From assembly GCA_937934165.1 (NCBI GenBank), contig CALGZX010000083.1, forward strand, positions 1 to 15,314: a stretch of DNA of 15,314 nucleotides, in the 5' to 3' direction. This document shows positions 6,435 to 14,030 of this stretch, piece after piece. The translations under genes and the position numbers were made by a program. Origin of the DNA: an uncultured Collinsella sp. Its GTDB lineage: Bacteria > Actinomycetota > Coriobacteriia > Coriobacteriales > Coriobacteriaceae. A model generated the notes under the pieces. That model did no database searches and had not been told where the DNA came from. It saw nothing but the letters and a program-made list of their open reading frames with translations. Each line of letters begins with the position of its first letter. Position 1 is the stretch's first letter.

Positions 6435-9400
6435 ATGGGGGAACTCGAGCGCAACATGCGCGATGACGTGGGGCAGCCTCAAGGCAACGCTCCAAGTACA
6501 GACAATGGGGGACAATTGGATATGTTTGAGGACGAGCGCGAGCGCGTCTCGCATCGCCGTGGCGCAATTGCGCGCGGCGTAGCCAAGCGCGGCCTGGTGG
6601 CATTCCTGGCCTTCGCGATGGCCTTTGGCACCACACCGGCTCAGCTGTGGGCCGAGGGCGCCGAGGGCATTGCCGAGGCTGTGGCTCAGGCGGCACCGCT
6701 TGCCGAGAACGGCTCTGGTGAGTCCGCGACAAGCCCTGCTGCCGACCTCAATGCGAGCGGCATGGTGGCGAATGGGGGCACTGCCGAGCAAGATGCCACT
6801 GCGACAGCTTCGGGCCCTACCGACAAGACTGAGGACGATAGCGCTGCCGGCAATGAGGCACCGGCTGCATCGACGTCCGATGCCTCGAAGCAGGACACCG
6901 CCGTTGTCTCTGCCGCTGGAGAGGCCAAGGCTCAGCCTGCCAAGGCAGAGAGCCAGGAGGTCTCTGCCACGTGCTCCGTCGTCGGCACCGACGCCAAGGG
7001 CGCCCAGCAGACCTGGGCCGCCGCGCAGCGGATCACGCTGAAGGAGGGCTCGACCGCGGCCGACCTCTCCGAGCAGCTGTTCAAGCGTGCCGGCCTCAAG
7101 GCCGATTACAACCCCAACGGCAGCTGGGGCTGGGCACTCAACTCGATCACGTCGCCCTTCGATAAGGACCGCAAGCTCGGCTACGACTCGGCGACCGGCG
7201 CGTACTGGCAGCTGTTCGTCAACGGCAGCGCCTCCGAGGTCGGCGCGGGCGGCTACACGCTCAAGGACGGCGACTCCGTCGTCTGGTGCTACTCGAAGTA
7301 CGGCGACCCCGCGCCCGAGCAGGTTTCCGTCACGATGGAGATTATTGGCAAAAAGGCCGGGATGGCTCAGCGTTGGACGAGCCCGTCGACCCAGGTGTTT
7401 GTTAAGGGCACGTCGATCAAGGATGCCTCCGCTACCTATTTCGACGCCCTTGGCATCGAGTCCAAGATGTACGACCAATTCGGCTATTGGGGTGTCCATA
7501 GCCTCGTTTCTCCGCTTGATGGTACCGAGCTGTCCGGCGCTTGGTCGTTCTTTGTCAACGGCGTTCCTGGAACTCAACTCGATAACGACTACGTGCTTAA
7601 GTCGGGCGATAAGGTCGTTTGGGCTTACGCCCCTGGGGATACTTTGCCCGGTGTCGACAACGTTGTTCTTAATCCGAGCGCTGCACGCCCTAACTGGGAT
7701 AGCGACTGGTCGGGCTTTACAAGTGCCGACAAGGTTACCGACGCACCTGTGCCCACTAAGGATGCAGATGAGAAATGGGTAAGCGAGCTTAAGACGCGTG
7801 CGGACGGCAATAAGGGTGTTTCCGATGCGTTGCTGATCGGTGACTATCTCTATGTGGCAGTTGGTTCTAAATTGCTCAAAAAGGATGTCGAGACGGGCAA
7901 GACCGTTCTAGAGTCACCTTTGGCTGCTGCAATTGATTCCACCTCACGCATGGTATATACCAATGGTGTTGTGCTTGTTCCGCTTTCAGGCGGTCGTCTT
8001 CAGGCCTTAACGGTTGATGTGCTTGCGACGGTTTGGGTTACCGATGGGTTGCCGGCCGGTCCCGATGGCGCGCAGCAGTCGCTTGCTTCTGTTTCGGTTC
8101 GCGATGGCTATGCCTATTTTGGTACCGCTTCGGCCGATTGGATTGACTCGAGTGACGGCTACCTGCTTTGTGTTCGTATTTCTGACGGTAAAGTCATGTG
8201 GCAGCACAAGAATGAAAACAGCAAGGGCTATTACTGGGCTGGCATGGCGTTCTCGGGCGACTATGGCGTTATCGCGGATGATTCAGGCACTGTCAGCACG
8301 GTTGATCCTTCGACTGGAAAGACCGTAGCAAAGCTTAAGATCGCCGATCGCGTTCGCGCGAACGTGCTTGTTGATGGGGCTACTGCTTACGTTGTGAGTG
8401 CCGATGGCACGCTCCATAAAATTGCTATCGCTAATGATGGGGCCCTTTCAGAACTGGGTAAAGTTACGTTTGGCAGCAGCTCGACCTCTACACCCGTGTT
8501 TGTCAACGGTAAGATTGTAGTTGGCGGCACGTCGATTGAGTCCTTTATGGGCGGTCCCCAAAACAGTCTTACGAGCCACTATGGTCAGCTTGCAATTATC
8601 GACGCCGATACGCTTACGGTCGATTATTCAATTTATAAGGCAGACGGTAACTTCATCCGCGAGGATTCTTCTGCAAGTGGTTTTACGGGCAGCGGCGATG
8701 TTAAGTCACAGCCTGTGGTTTCCATTCAAGATGGTCATACCTATGTATACTTTACGTCCAACAATAATCCTGGCGGCATTTATCGCTATCGCATAGGTGA
8801 CGAAGAGGCTGAGCTGCTCTATAGACCGTCGGCCGAGAACCAGCAGTACTGCATGTCGTCGATTTCGGTCGGTTCTGATGGTTCACTCTACTACGCTAAC
8901 GATTCGGGCAAGTTGTTCGCGATTAAGGGAAATGGCCAGAAGGTCAATCGCTATACTGTCTCGTTTGACGCAAATGGTGCAGATTCTATTGTGCTCGATT
9001 CCCAACGTATTAAGGCTGGTAAAACTGCTACGGAGCCTGCTGTAAAACCGCGTCGCAAGGGCTATACCTTCGGCGGTTGGTATACCGATGAGGCGTGCAC
9101 GCAAGCGTATGACTTCAGTACGCCGGTGACGGCCGATCTGACGCTGTATGCCAAGTGGACCAAGAATGCCACCAATTCTGGTGACAATGGCGGTTCTGGC
9201 TCCAGCGGCGGCAGCGGTTCTGGTACCGGTACCGGCACGGGCACTGGTACGGGTTCCGGCGCTGGTTCCGGCTCTAAGGGCCCGCAGGCCGGCGGCGCTA
9301 TCGCCCCGGGTCAGAAGCCGGTGACCAAGACGACGGTGTCGACCAAGACCGAGACCAAGGAAAACAAGTCCGACAAGAAGGGCTCCGATAAGTCCGACAA

Positions 9401-9638
9401 GAAGGATGAGAAGAAGTCTGAGAAGAAGGACAGCAAGTCCGACAAGAAGTCCGATTCCAAGTCCGATACGGGCGCTGCTTCCACGACCACTGCTAAGAAG
9501 TCCTCTGGTGCTTCCGAGCAGGAGACGGGCACCAACCCGCTCGCCATCGTTGGCATCGCCGCCGGCGTGATTGGCCTTGCGCTCATCGCCGTCTTCGTGC
9601 TGACCAAGCGCGGCAAGGGTGACGGTAATGCCCGATAA
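6435..9638 (+). CDS. secreted surface protein: 2x DUF4430, beta-propeller-like region, Listeria-Bacteroides repeat, membrane anchor
   Basis: 1067 residues. Layout: basic, charged N-terminus with a signal peptide (hydrophobic core about 53-66, likely cleavage near LWA-EG at 73); Ala/Ser/Asp-rich linker; DUF4430 domain 1 (about 176-290, GSWGWALNSI and VVWCYSKYG); domain 2 (about 297-402, SFFVNG and KVVWAYAPGD); a PQQ/beta-propeller-like region (about 456-835) with repeated short strands such as LYVAVGSKLLKKDVETGKTV; one Listeria-Bacteroides (InlB B-type) repeat (840-908, GYTFGGWYTD, LYAKW); Gly/Ser/Thr then Lys/Ser/Asp stalk; and a final hydrophobic helix (1034-1056) with a basic tail. It should sit outside the cell, anchored at its C-terminus. 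DUF4430 resembles the transcobalamin C-terminal domain; with the B12 riboswitch this suggests corrinoid binding (inference). Start 6435 has AAGGGGG (6422-6428) 6 nt upstream; ATG 6456 is an alternative. Base use changes sharply between domains. Confidence 0.88.
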   Translation: MGELERNMRDDVGQPQGNAPSTDNGGQLDMFEDERERVSHRRGAIARGVAKRGLVAFLAFAMAFGTTPAQLWAEGAEGIAEAVAQAAPLAENGSGESATSPAADLNASGMVANGGTAEQDATATASGPTDKTEDDSAAGNEAPAASTSDASKQDTAVVSAAGEAKAQPAKAESQEVSATCSVVGTDAKGAQQTWAAAQRITLKEGSTAADLSEQLFKRAGLKADYNPNGSWGWALNSITSPFDKDRKLGYDSATGAYWQLFVNGSASEVGAGGYTLKDGDSVVWCYSKYGDPAPEQVSVTMEIIGKKAGMAQRWTSPSTQVFVKGTSIKDASATYFDALGIESKMYDQFGYWGVHSLVSPLDGTELSGAWSFFVNGVPGTQLDNDYVLKSGDKVVWAYAPGDTLPGVDNVVLNPSAARPNWDSDWSGFTSADKVTDAPVPTKDADEKWVSELKTRADGNKGVSDALLIGDYLYVAVGSKLLKKDVETGKTVLESPLAAAIDSTSRMVYTNGVVLVPLSGGRLQALTVDVLATVWVTDGLPAGPDGAQQSLASVSVRDGYAYFGTASADWIDSSDGYLLCVRISDGKVMWQHKNENSKGYYWAGMAFSGDYGVIADDSGTVSTVDPSTGKTVAKLKIADRVRANVLVDGATAYVVSADGTLHKIAIANDGALSELGKVTFGSSSTSTPVFVNGKIVVGGTSIESFMGGPQNSLTSHYGQLAIIDADTLTVDYSIYKADGNFIREDSSASGFTGSGDVKSQPVVSIQDGHTYVYFTSNNNPGGIYRYRIGDEEAELLYRPSAENQQYCMSSISVGSDGSLYYANDSGKLFAIKGNGQKVNRYTVSFDANGADSIVLDSQRIKAGKTATEPAVKPRRKGYTFGGWYTDEACTQAYDFSTPVTADLTLYAKWTKNATNSGDNGGSGSSGGSGSGTGTGTGTGTGSGAGSGSKGPQAGGAIAPGQKPVTKTTVSTKTETKENKSDKKGSDKSDKKDEKKSEKKDSKSDKKSDSKSDTGAASTTTAKKSSGASEQETGTNPLAIVGIAAGVIGLALIAVFVLTKRGKGDGNAR

Positions 9639-10503
9639 GCCCAAGGAGACCAACGGGCAACAGCCCGACTCCTCGTTTATCCAGCTCGATGATCCAAAGC
9701 AAAAGGGCGCCGCTTCGGCGGCGTCCGCTCCTCGACGGAAGGCGCTCCTTGGCGTTCTGACTGCCGCATGCGTCGTTCTGATCGTGGTCTCTCTGGGCTT
9801 TGTTCATCCCTCCGAGAGCGGTGCTTGGTCCATTGATTGGATCGTCCAGACCGTGGCGGGGGAGAGCATCGTCGCCAAGGATGGCAATGGGTCCGGCTCG
9901 ACTGTCGCTTCGGGCAAGGCCGGGTCCAAGGATTCCAAATCTTCTGATGATACGAATGACGGGTCTAGGGGTTCTGACAAATCTGACTCCAAGAAAGATT
10001 CCGAGTCTTCGGACAAGGAATCGGACAAGAACTCGGATAGCAAGAAGTCCGGCGAAAAAGGAGCAGGAAATAAAAAGACTGACAACAGTCAGTCGGCTTC
10101 TCAGAATTCGGCAACGTCCGGTGGGCCTTCTGCCGTTCCTGATAACAGTAATGCCCCCTCGGGCAACCAGAGCGTCTCTCAGGAGTCTAGCTACGTTACC
10201 GTGACTGTCTCGGTTACTTCGAGCGCTGTGGGCAATCCTGTGTCCGCTGGTGGTACCTACACCTTTAATGAGGGAGCAACTGCCTACGACGCTCTCTGCG
10301 CGCTGGGTATTTCTATAAATGCGCGTGGCTCGTCGTTTGGCACTTATGTTGCCGCCATCGGTGGCCTGGCCGAGAAGGATGAAAACTATGGAAGCGGTAG
10401 CGGCTGGTGTTATTCCGTCAACGGCACAACGCCCATGACAGCCTGCAGCAACTACGTTCTCTCAAACGGCGACAACGTGGTCTGGTATTACGTGACAGGC
10501 TAG
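9628..10503 (+). CDS. membrane-anchored DUF4430 protein
   Basis: 291 residues: a short cytoplasmic N-terminus (about 1-37), one transmembrane signal-anchor helix (about 39-59), a long Ser/Lys/Asp/Gly/Asn stalk (about 75-188) and one C-terminal DUF4430 domain (189-291) that ends the protein, with the GWCYSVNG, CSNYVLSNGDNVVWYYV signature of this transcobalamin-like domain. Topology is therefore opposite to the upstream protein: N-terminal anchor, domain outside. The start at 9628 is preferred over GTG 9619 because AAGGG (9615-9619) is 8 nt upstream; it overlaps the previous gene by 11 nt, implying translational coupling and shared riboswitch control. Three Cys in the domain could form a disulfide or contact ligand. 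A likely job is handing over or retaining a corrinoid near the membrane; no transporter gene is adjacent, so this is inference. Confidence 0.85.
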   Translation: MPDKPKETNGQQPDSSFIQLDDPKQKGAASAASAPRRKALLGVLTAACVVLIVVSLGFVHPSESGAWSIDWIVQTVAGESIVAKDGNGSGSTVASGKAGSKDSKSSDDTNDGSRGSDKSDSKKDSESSDKESDKNSDSKKSGEKGAGNKKTDNSQSASQNSATSGGPSAVPDNSNAPSGNQSVSQESSYVTVTVSVTSSAVGNPVSAGGTYTFNEGATAYDALCALGISINARGSSFGTYVAAIGGLAEKDENYGSGSGWCYSVNGTTPMTACSNYVLSNGDNVVWYYVTG

Positions 10504-10523
10504 GGGCCTCGACATATCGCATC

Positions 10524-10564
10524 AAACGGGCGGTTCGGACAAACATCCGAGACGCCCGTTTTTA
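10524..10564 (+). terminator. intrinsic terminator of the DUF4430 operon
   Basis: Stem AAACGGGCG (10524-10532) with CGCCCGTTT (10553-10561), an inner TCGGA/TCCGA helix, and a T-run ending near 10563. It starts 21 nt after the stop codon. Confidence 0.85.
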
Positions 10565-10571
10565 TACGAAT

Positions 10572-10881
10572 GGGACGTCATTTCCCAATCGAGGCTCAAC
10601 CGGAAATTGCATCCCGCCCTGTAGGCGAATTCCGGGACGCAGCTTCCCGTTGGGGCGGGTTTCGGAAAGCGTGTTCCGCTCTGAGGGCTCATTCCGGGAT
10701 AGACTTTCCGAAGCAGCGCCCATTGGGAAGCTGCGGACCGTATTGGGCATCGATTTTGGGATGCGCTTTCCGCTAGAGCCACGTTGCGGAAGCTGTGTCC
10801 CGTTCTGAGGCTGCAATCTGGGACGCGCTTTCCGCGGGGCGACCATGGGGAAACTACTACCCATTCCGACGCTGCGGCCCG
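10572..10881. repeat. five tandem 62-bp hairpin-forming units
   Basis: Units start at 10572, 10634, 10696, 10758 and 10820, exactly 62 bp apart; a decayed partial copy follows to about 10897. Every unit opens with GGGAYRNNNYTTCCS, and about 30 nt later carries a roughly complementary arm of the type SGGAARYTGNRTCCCG, so each can fold as an imperfect hairpin; a linker resembling TTCTGAGGCT then leads to the next unit. The array fills the convergent gap between the DUF4430 operon and gtrA. The period is not a multiple of 3 and no protein is supported. Origin and role are unknown. Confidence 0.8.
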
Positions 10882-10910
10882 CCTTGTGCGCTTTCCTCGG
10901 CAGGCTCTGC

Positions 10911-10948
10911 AAACAAAAAACCGGTTGGAACGGGAATTCCAACCGGTT
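10911..10948 (-). terminator. intrinsic terminator of the gtrA transcript
   Basis: A perfect 12-bp stem (10919-10930 with 10937-10948, 6-nt loop) lies 26 nt beyond the gtrA stop. On the minus strand it is followed by TTTTTTGTTT (10920-10911), a classic terminator tail. Confidence 0.9.
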
Positions 10949-10974
10949 ATACATTCAAGCAAATAGTGAATCGA

Positions 10975-11382
10975 CTATGACCGTGCGCCCTCGAGGAAGA
11001 AGCGGCGGCTGAAGTAGTTGTACCAGGTGACGAGGAACGTGGCGATGGCCTTCATGGCCTGGTAGCCGATGCTCAAAAACGTGACGCCCACAAACATGTA
11101 CAGGTCGTTGAGGCCCAGGCCGATCACCGACAGGATGGTGAAGATCGTGAACTCGCGCTTGCGGCTCATGCCTTCGCGGTGGTCGAACACGTACTTCATG
11201 CTGAGCCAGTAGTTGACCACGACGGACGTGATAAACGAAACCGTGGTGCTCATCAAAAAGTCGAGGTGGAACAGCTCGACGAGCGCAATGAGCATGCCCC
11301 AGTCGATGCCAAAGGAGATAAGACCCACGACAGCAAACTTGAGGAACTGCTTGGTATGAGGTTGTGCCAGCGCCTTGCGCAC
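10975..11382 (-). CDS. GtrA-family membrane protein, copy 1
   Basis: 135 residues with four predicted membrane helices (about 13-35, 40-60, 76-98, 104-125), the normal size and topology of the GtrA family, which is thought to help move lipid-linked sugars for cell-surface polysaccharide. Signature segments are FLKFAVVGLISFGIDWG near the N-terminus, MKYVFDHREGMSRKREF in the central loop, and the C-terminal RRFFLEG. It is read from a GTG start at 11382 with only a weak GGAT-type Shine-Dalgarno. It is a clear paralogue of the next gene (11602-11997), sharing the central loop and the LSVIGLxLND helix, so the pair arose by duplication. No glycosyltransferase is adjacent, so the sugar substrate cannot be assigned. 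Confidence 0.9.
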   Translation of the reverse strand: MRKALAQPHTKQFLKFAVVGLISFGIDWGMLIALVELFHLDFLMSTTVSFITSVVVNYWLSMKYVFDHREGMSRKREFTIFTILSVIGLGLNDLYMFVGVTFLSIGYQAMKAIATFLVTWYNYFSRRFFLEGARS

Positions 11383-11464
11383 GTAATCACATCCAATGCG
11401 TTGATGAATCGAGCAGAGGATACTTTAGAGCTTTTACAAGGGAAACGTAAGGTCTTTGCCAAGA

Positions 11465-11493
11465 ACTATATGAACTCGCCAAATTTTCAAGAG
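11465..11493 (-). promoter_or_regulatory. possible promoter of gtrA copy 1
   Basis: On the minus strand TATAGT (11470-11465) matches 5 of 6 bases of a -10 box about 80 nt ahead of the start. The -35 region falls in the arm of the inverted repeat at 11480-11518; the best hexamer there, TTGAAA, is only 14 nt away, so the promoter would be activator- or repressor-dependent, or this is chance. Confidence 0.3.
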
Positions 11494-11518
11494 CTAATCC
11501 GCAAACGTTGAAAATTTG
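11480..11518. promoter_or_regulatory. 11-bp perfect inverted repeat between the gtrA genes
   Basis: CAAATTTTCAA (11480-11490) and its exact reverse complement TTGAAAATTTG (11508-11518) are 17 nt apart in the 219-nt gap between the two gtrA copies, next to a -10-like box on the minus strand. It is A+T-rich against a G+C-rich background. It could be an operator or an RNA hairpin. Confidence 0.4.
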
Positions 11519-11532
11519 CCCGTAAACGAGCG

Positions 11533-11578
11533 GCACCCACGGACGATACTGCGCTGAGTGCACGTCGTCCGTGGGCGC
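11533..11578 (-). terminator. possible terminator/attenuating hairpin after gtrA copy 2
   Basis: Bases 11533-11546 pair with 11565-11578 over 14 positions with one A-C mismatch, giving a very stable stem 24 nt beyond the stop of gtrA copy 2. On the minus strand only a short GTTT follows, so termination may be weak or partial. Confidence 0.5.
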
Positions 11579-11601
11579 CGTAATGCTGCAGGGGTTTCGA
11601 G

Positions 11602-11997
11602 CTACTTGGTCTTGTCGCCCTCCAGGAAGATTTTTCGGGTCACAAAGTTGTAGACCATGACAAGCGCGGTGGCGCAGATCTTGGCGATATTGGCCTCGAG
11701 TCCCAGGCCGGCGTTGAGCGCCAGCACGATGCCGTCGTTGAGCACCAAACCGATCACGGACAGCACGACAAAGATGATGAACTCGCGGCGGCGGCTCATG
11801 CCTTCCTTGTGCGCAAACACGTACTTCATGCTTGCGAGGTAGTTAAAGATGAGTGAGATGATAAAGCCGCTGGTGTTGGCGATTAGGATGTTGAGGCCCA
11901 GACCGTAGTGGAGCAGATTCATAATGCCAAAGTCGATAACCGTGGCAATGACACCGACGACGCCAAATTTCATGATCTGCGCAAGGAGCTTTTGCAT
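11602..11997 (-). CDS. GtrA-family membrane protein, copy 2
   Basis: 131 residues, four predicted membrane helices, GtrA family. Signature stretches include IMKFGVVGVIATVIDFGIMN, MKYVFAHKEGMSRRREF and the C-terminal RKIFLEG. The family is thought to act in translocation of lipid-linked sugars at the cytoplasmic membrane. The start at 11997 is preferred: its product MQKLLAQIMKF aligns with copy 1, and AAGGCAGG (12009-12002) lies 4 nt upstream. A TTG at 12060 would add 21 residues of non-family sequence. It lies 78 nt downstream of the fbp stop on the same strand with no clear terminator between, so it may be transcribed from the fbp promoter. Compared with copy 1 the central loop is strongly conserved while the helices have diverged. 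Confidence 0.88.
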   Translation of the reverse strand: MQKLLAQIMKFGVVGVIATVIDFGIMNLLHYGLGLNILIANTSGFIISLIFNYLASMKYVFAHKEGMSRRREFIIFVVLSVIGLVLNDGIVLALNAGLGLEANIAKICATALVMVYNFVTRKIFLEGDKTK

Positions 11998-12075
11998 GGT
12001 ACCTGCCTTAGGGTGGCGCGGGGACGCCGTGGGGATGACAAACTCAGCAAGTTTAGCCAATCCCCGCGGGTGGGG

Positions 12076-13992
12076 CTAGACGCGCTCTTCGATAGCACCG
12101 TTTCTATATGCATCGAGCAGCTGGCGCAGATCCTGGATCTGGCTGCGAATCTTGGCGCCAGTATCGGTGTCGCTCACCATGCGGCGACGGTCTGCTTGGT
12201 CAAAACGGTTGGTCTCGCTTTCGATGTCCACGTTGCGCGTGAGTGCCTCGGCAACCGTCGTAAAGGCCCGGTGCGACTTGAGGCGGCAGCCGCGCGAGCT
12301 CGAGATGAGCGTATAGCCGGCGATGCCCGTCTTGGGATGGTAAGCGCGGCAGAAGCCGCCATCGATGACCAGCAGCTTGCCCTCGGCGCGGATGGGCTGC
12401 TCGCCCTTGGTGGTTTTAACGGGCGTGTGGCCGTTGATGATGTGGCCGGTCGGCGAGCATGCCATGGGCGCGACGCCAAACTCGCGCATGATATCATCGC
12501 AGACCGAGGGCGACTTGGTAAGCGTAAAGTACGGGTCCATCGGCTCGACCCAGGTGCTCTTATCGGCGATATAGGCGCGCTCAAAGGTACGCACCAGGCG
12601 TCCGCTGGCGGGTGAATTGAAGCCAATCCACAGGTACCACATCCAGTCGAGGGCATCGCGGTCGCCCACGCGCCACGCGCGGCGGGCGATGTGGTCGCAA
12701 AAATCGAGATAATCGCGGCCAGCGTGCCAGGTGCCCAGGCAGTTCATGCTGCTAAAGGTGCCGTCTTCGTTGAGCGGAACGCAGCCGTGGAAGAGCAGGT
12801 TGCCGTTGGCGACCTTGTACATCGAGCCGTGGGTGTAGAGGAAATCGATATGGCGATGCAGGTGATCGGCGGTTACAAACTCGGACACGAGCTTGTCGAT
12901 GATGTGCTGCTCCTGAGACGTGAGCGTGTAGGGGTCCGCCGGGTCGACGGTGGGGAAGTCGTTGGTCGTGAGCGGCCACACGCTGCCGTCGGCGAGCGTG
13001 ACCGTGCCGGTGTCGTGGTCGATCTTGTCGAGTAACAGGCGGTCGGTCATATCGAACTCGGGGTGGCGCTGGATAATCTGGCCCTCGAGCTTAAAGAGCA
13101 GCACGTTGATGGCCTTGATCAGCGGGGTGATGGACTCACCGGCGGTGTAGGTGGCATCGGCAAAGGCGACAAGCTCACGCAGCGAGATGCCGTAGTCGTT
13201 CTCCAGGATCTCGTAGTTGTCGTAGCGTAGGTTGTTGCGCAACACCGTGGCGATGCAGGCGGGCTCACCGGCCGCAGCGCCCATCCACAGCAGGTCGTGG
13301 TTGCCCCACTGGATGTCGAGTGAATGGTAGGTGAGCAGACGGTCCATAATTTTGGCCGCGCCGCCGCCGCGGTCGAAGATGTCGCCCACCAGGTGCAAGT
13401 GGTCGACGGCCAGGCGCTTGATGAGCGAGGCGAGCGACTCGATAAAGTCGTCGGCGCTGGCGGTCTCTAGGATGGACTCCACGATGCGCTCGTGATAGCG
13501 CACGCGATAGTTGTTCTCGTCCGGGTGCGTGTGCAACAACTCGTCGATGATGTAGGCGTAGTCGCGCGGGATGGCCTTACGCACCTTGGAGCGCGTGTAG
13601 CGGCTTGAAAGTGAGCGAGCGACCATGATGAGCTGGTCAAGCATCGTCTTGTACCAGGTTGGCGAGTCCTCGCGCCGGCTGCGGACCAGGTCGATCTTCT
13701 CGCGCGGGTAGTAGATGAGCGTACACAGCTCGCCCTTTTCGTCAAAGGAGAGCGTGTCGCCAAAGATCTCGTCGACATGTTCGCGCACGACGCCCGAGCA
13801 GTTGTTGAGGATGTGCATAAAGGCTTCGTACTCACCATGCACGTCGCTCATAAAATGCTCGGTGCCCTTGGGTAGGTTGAGGATGGCCGAGAGGTTGATA
13901 ATTTCGGTAAATGCGGATTGTTCGGTGGGGAACTGTCTCGACAGCAGGCGCAGATACTTGAAGTCTTGCGGGTTGCGATCGAATGCGACCAT
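12076..13992 (-). CDS. fbp: fructose-1,6-bisphosphatase, class III
   Basis: 638 residues, the expected size for the class III (Firmicutes-type) enzyme, which dephosphorylates fructose-1,6-bisphosphate in gluconeogenesis in the cytoplasm. It belongs to the metallophosphoesterase superfamily, and the metal-binding motifs are present in order: SDVHGE (49-54), GDIFDRGGG (203-211), GNHD (230-233) and, towards the C-terminus, NGHTPVK. The N-terminal FDRNPQDFKYLRLLSRQFPT is typical of the class. The start at 13992 is supported by GGAAGGTG about 4 nt upstream; an in-frame ATG at 14037 would add residues unlike the family and overlap the operator region. Two GtrA genes follow on the same strand. CG-centred palindromes upstream suggest sugar-responsive LacI-family control (inference). 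Confidence 0.96.
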   Translation of the reverse strand: MVAFDRNPQDFKYLRLLSRQFPTEQSAFTEIINLSAILNLPKGTEHFMSDVHGEYEAFMHILNNCSGVVREHVDEIFGDTLSFDEKGELCTLIYYPREKIDLVRSRREDSPTWYKTMLDQLIMVARSLSSRYTRSKVRKAIPRDYAYIIDELLHTHPDENNYRVRYHERIVESILETASADDFIESLASLIKRLAVDHLHLVGDIFDRGGGAAKIMDRLLTYHSLDIQWGNHDLLWMGAAAGEPACIATVLRNNLRYDNYEILENDYGISLRELVAFADATYTAGESITPLIKAINVLLFKLEGQIIQRHPEFDMTDRLLLDKIDHDTGTVTLADGSVWPLTTNDFPTVDPADPYTLTSQEQHIIDKLVSEFVTADHLHRHIDFLYTHGSMYKVANGNLLFHGCVPLNEDGTFSSMNCLGTWHAGRDYLDFCDHIARRAWRVGDRDALDWMWYLWIGFNSPASGRLVRTFERAYIADKSTWVEPMDPYFTLTKSPSVCDDIMREFGVAPMACSPTGHIINGHTPVKTTKGEQPIRAEGKLLVIDGGFCRAYHPKTGIAGYTLISSSRGCRLKSHRAFTTVAEALTRNVDIESETNRFDQADRRRMVSDTDTGAKIRSQIQDLRQLLDAYRNGAIEERV

Positions 13993-14030
13993 GAAACACC
14001 TTCCGATGGGGCTGGTAAAACTGATAAACA

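Noticed and set aside
6198..7577. 459-residue open frame on the minus strand
   Set aside because: It lies antisense to the riboswitch and the surface-protein gene, has Arg/Leu/Gly-rich composition typical of shadow frames in G+C-rich DNA, and shows no family motif.
9619..9627. GTG start for the second DUF4430 gene
   Set aside because: It overlaps the Shine-Dalgarno AAGGG at 9615-9619; the ATG at 9628 is correctly spaced.
10572..10900. CRISPR array
   Set aside because: The whole 62-bp unit is related from copy to copy; there are no identical short repeats alternating with unrelated spacers, and no cas genes are present.
10522..10962. Open frames on both strands across the 62-bp array
   Set aside because: They arise from stop-poor repeat sequence; the period is not a multiple of 3, so each unit is read in a different frame, and no Shine-Dalgarno or domain supports translation.
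11998..12060. TTG start for gtrA copy 2
   Set aside because: The added 21 residues are not found in the paralogue or typical of the family, and the ATG at 11997 has its own ribosome site.
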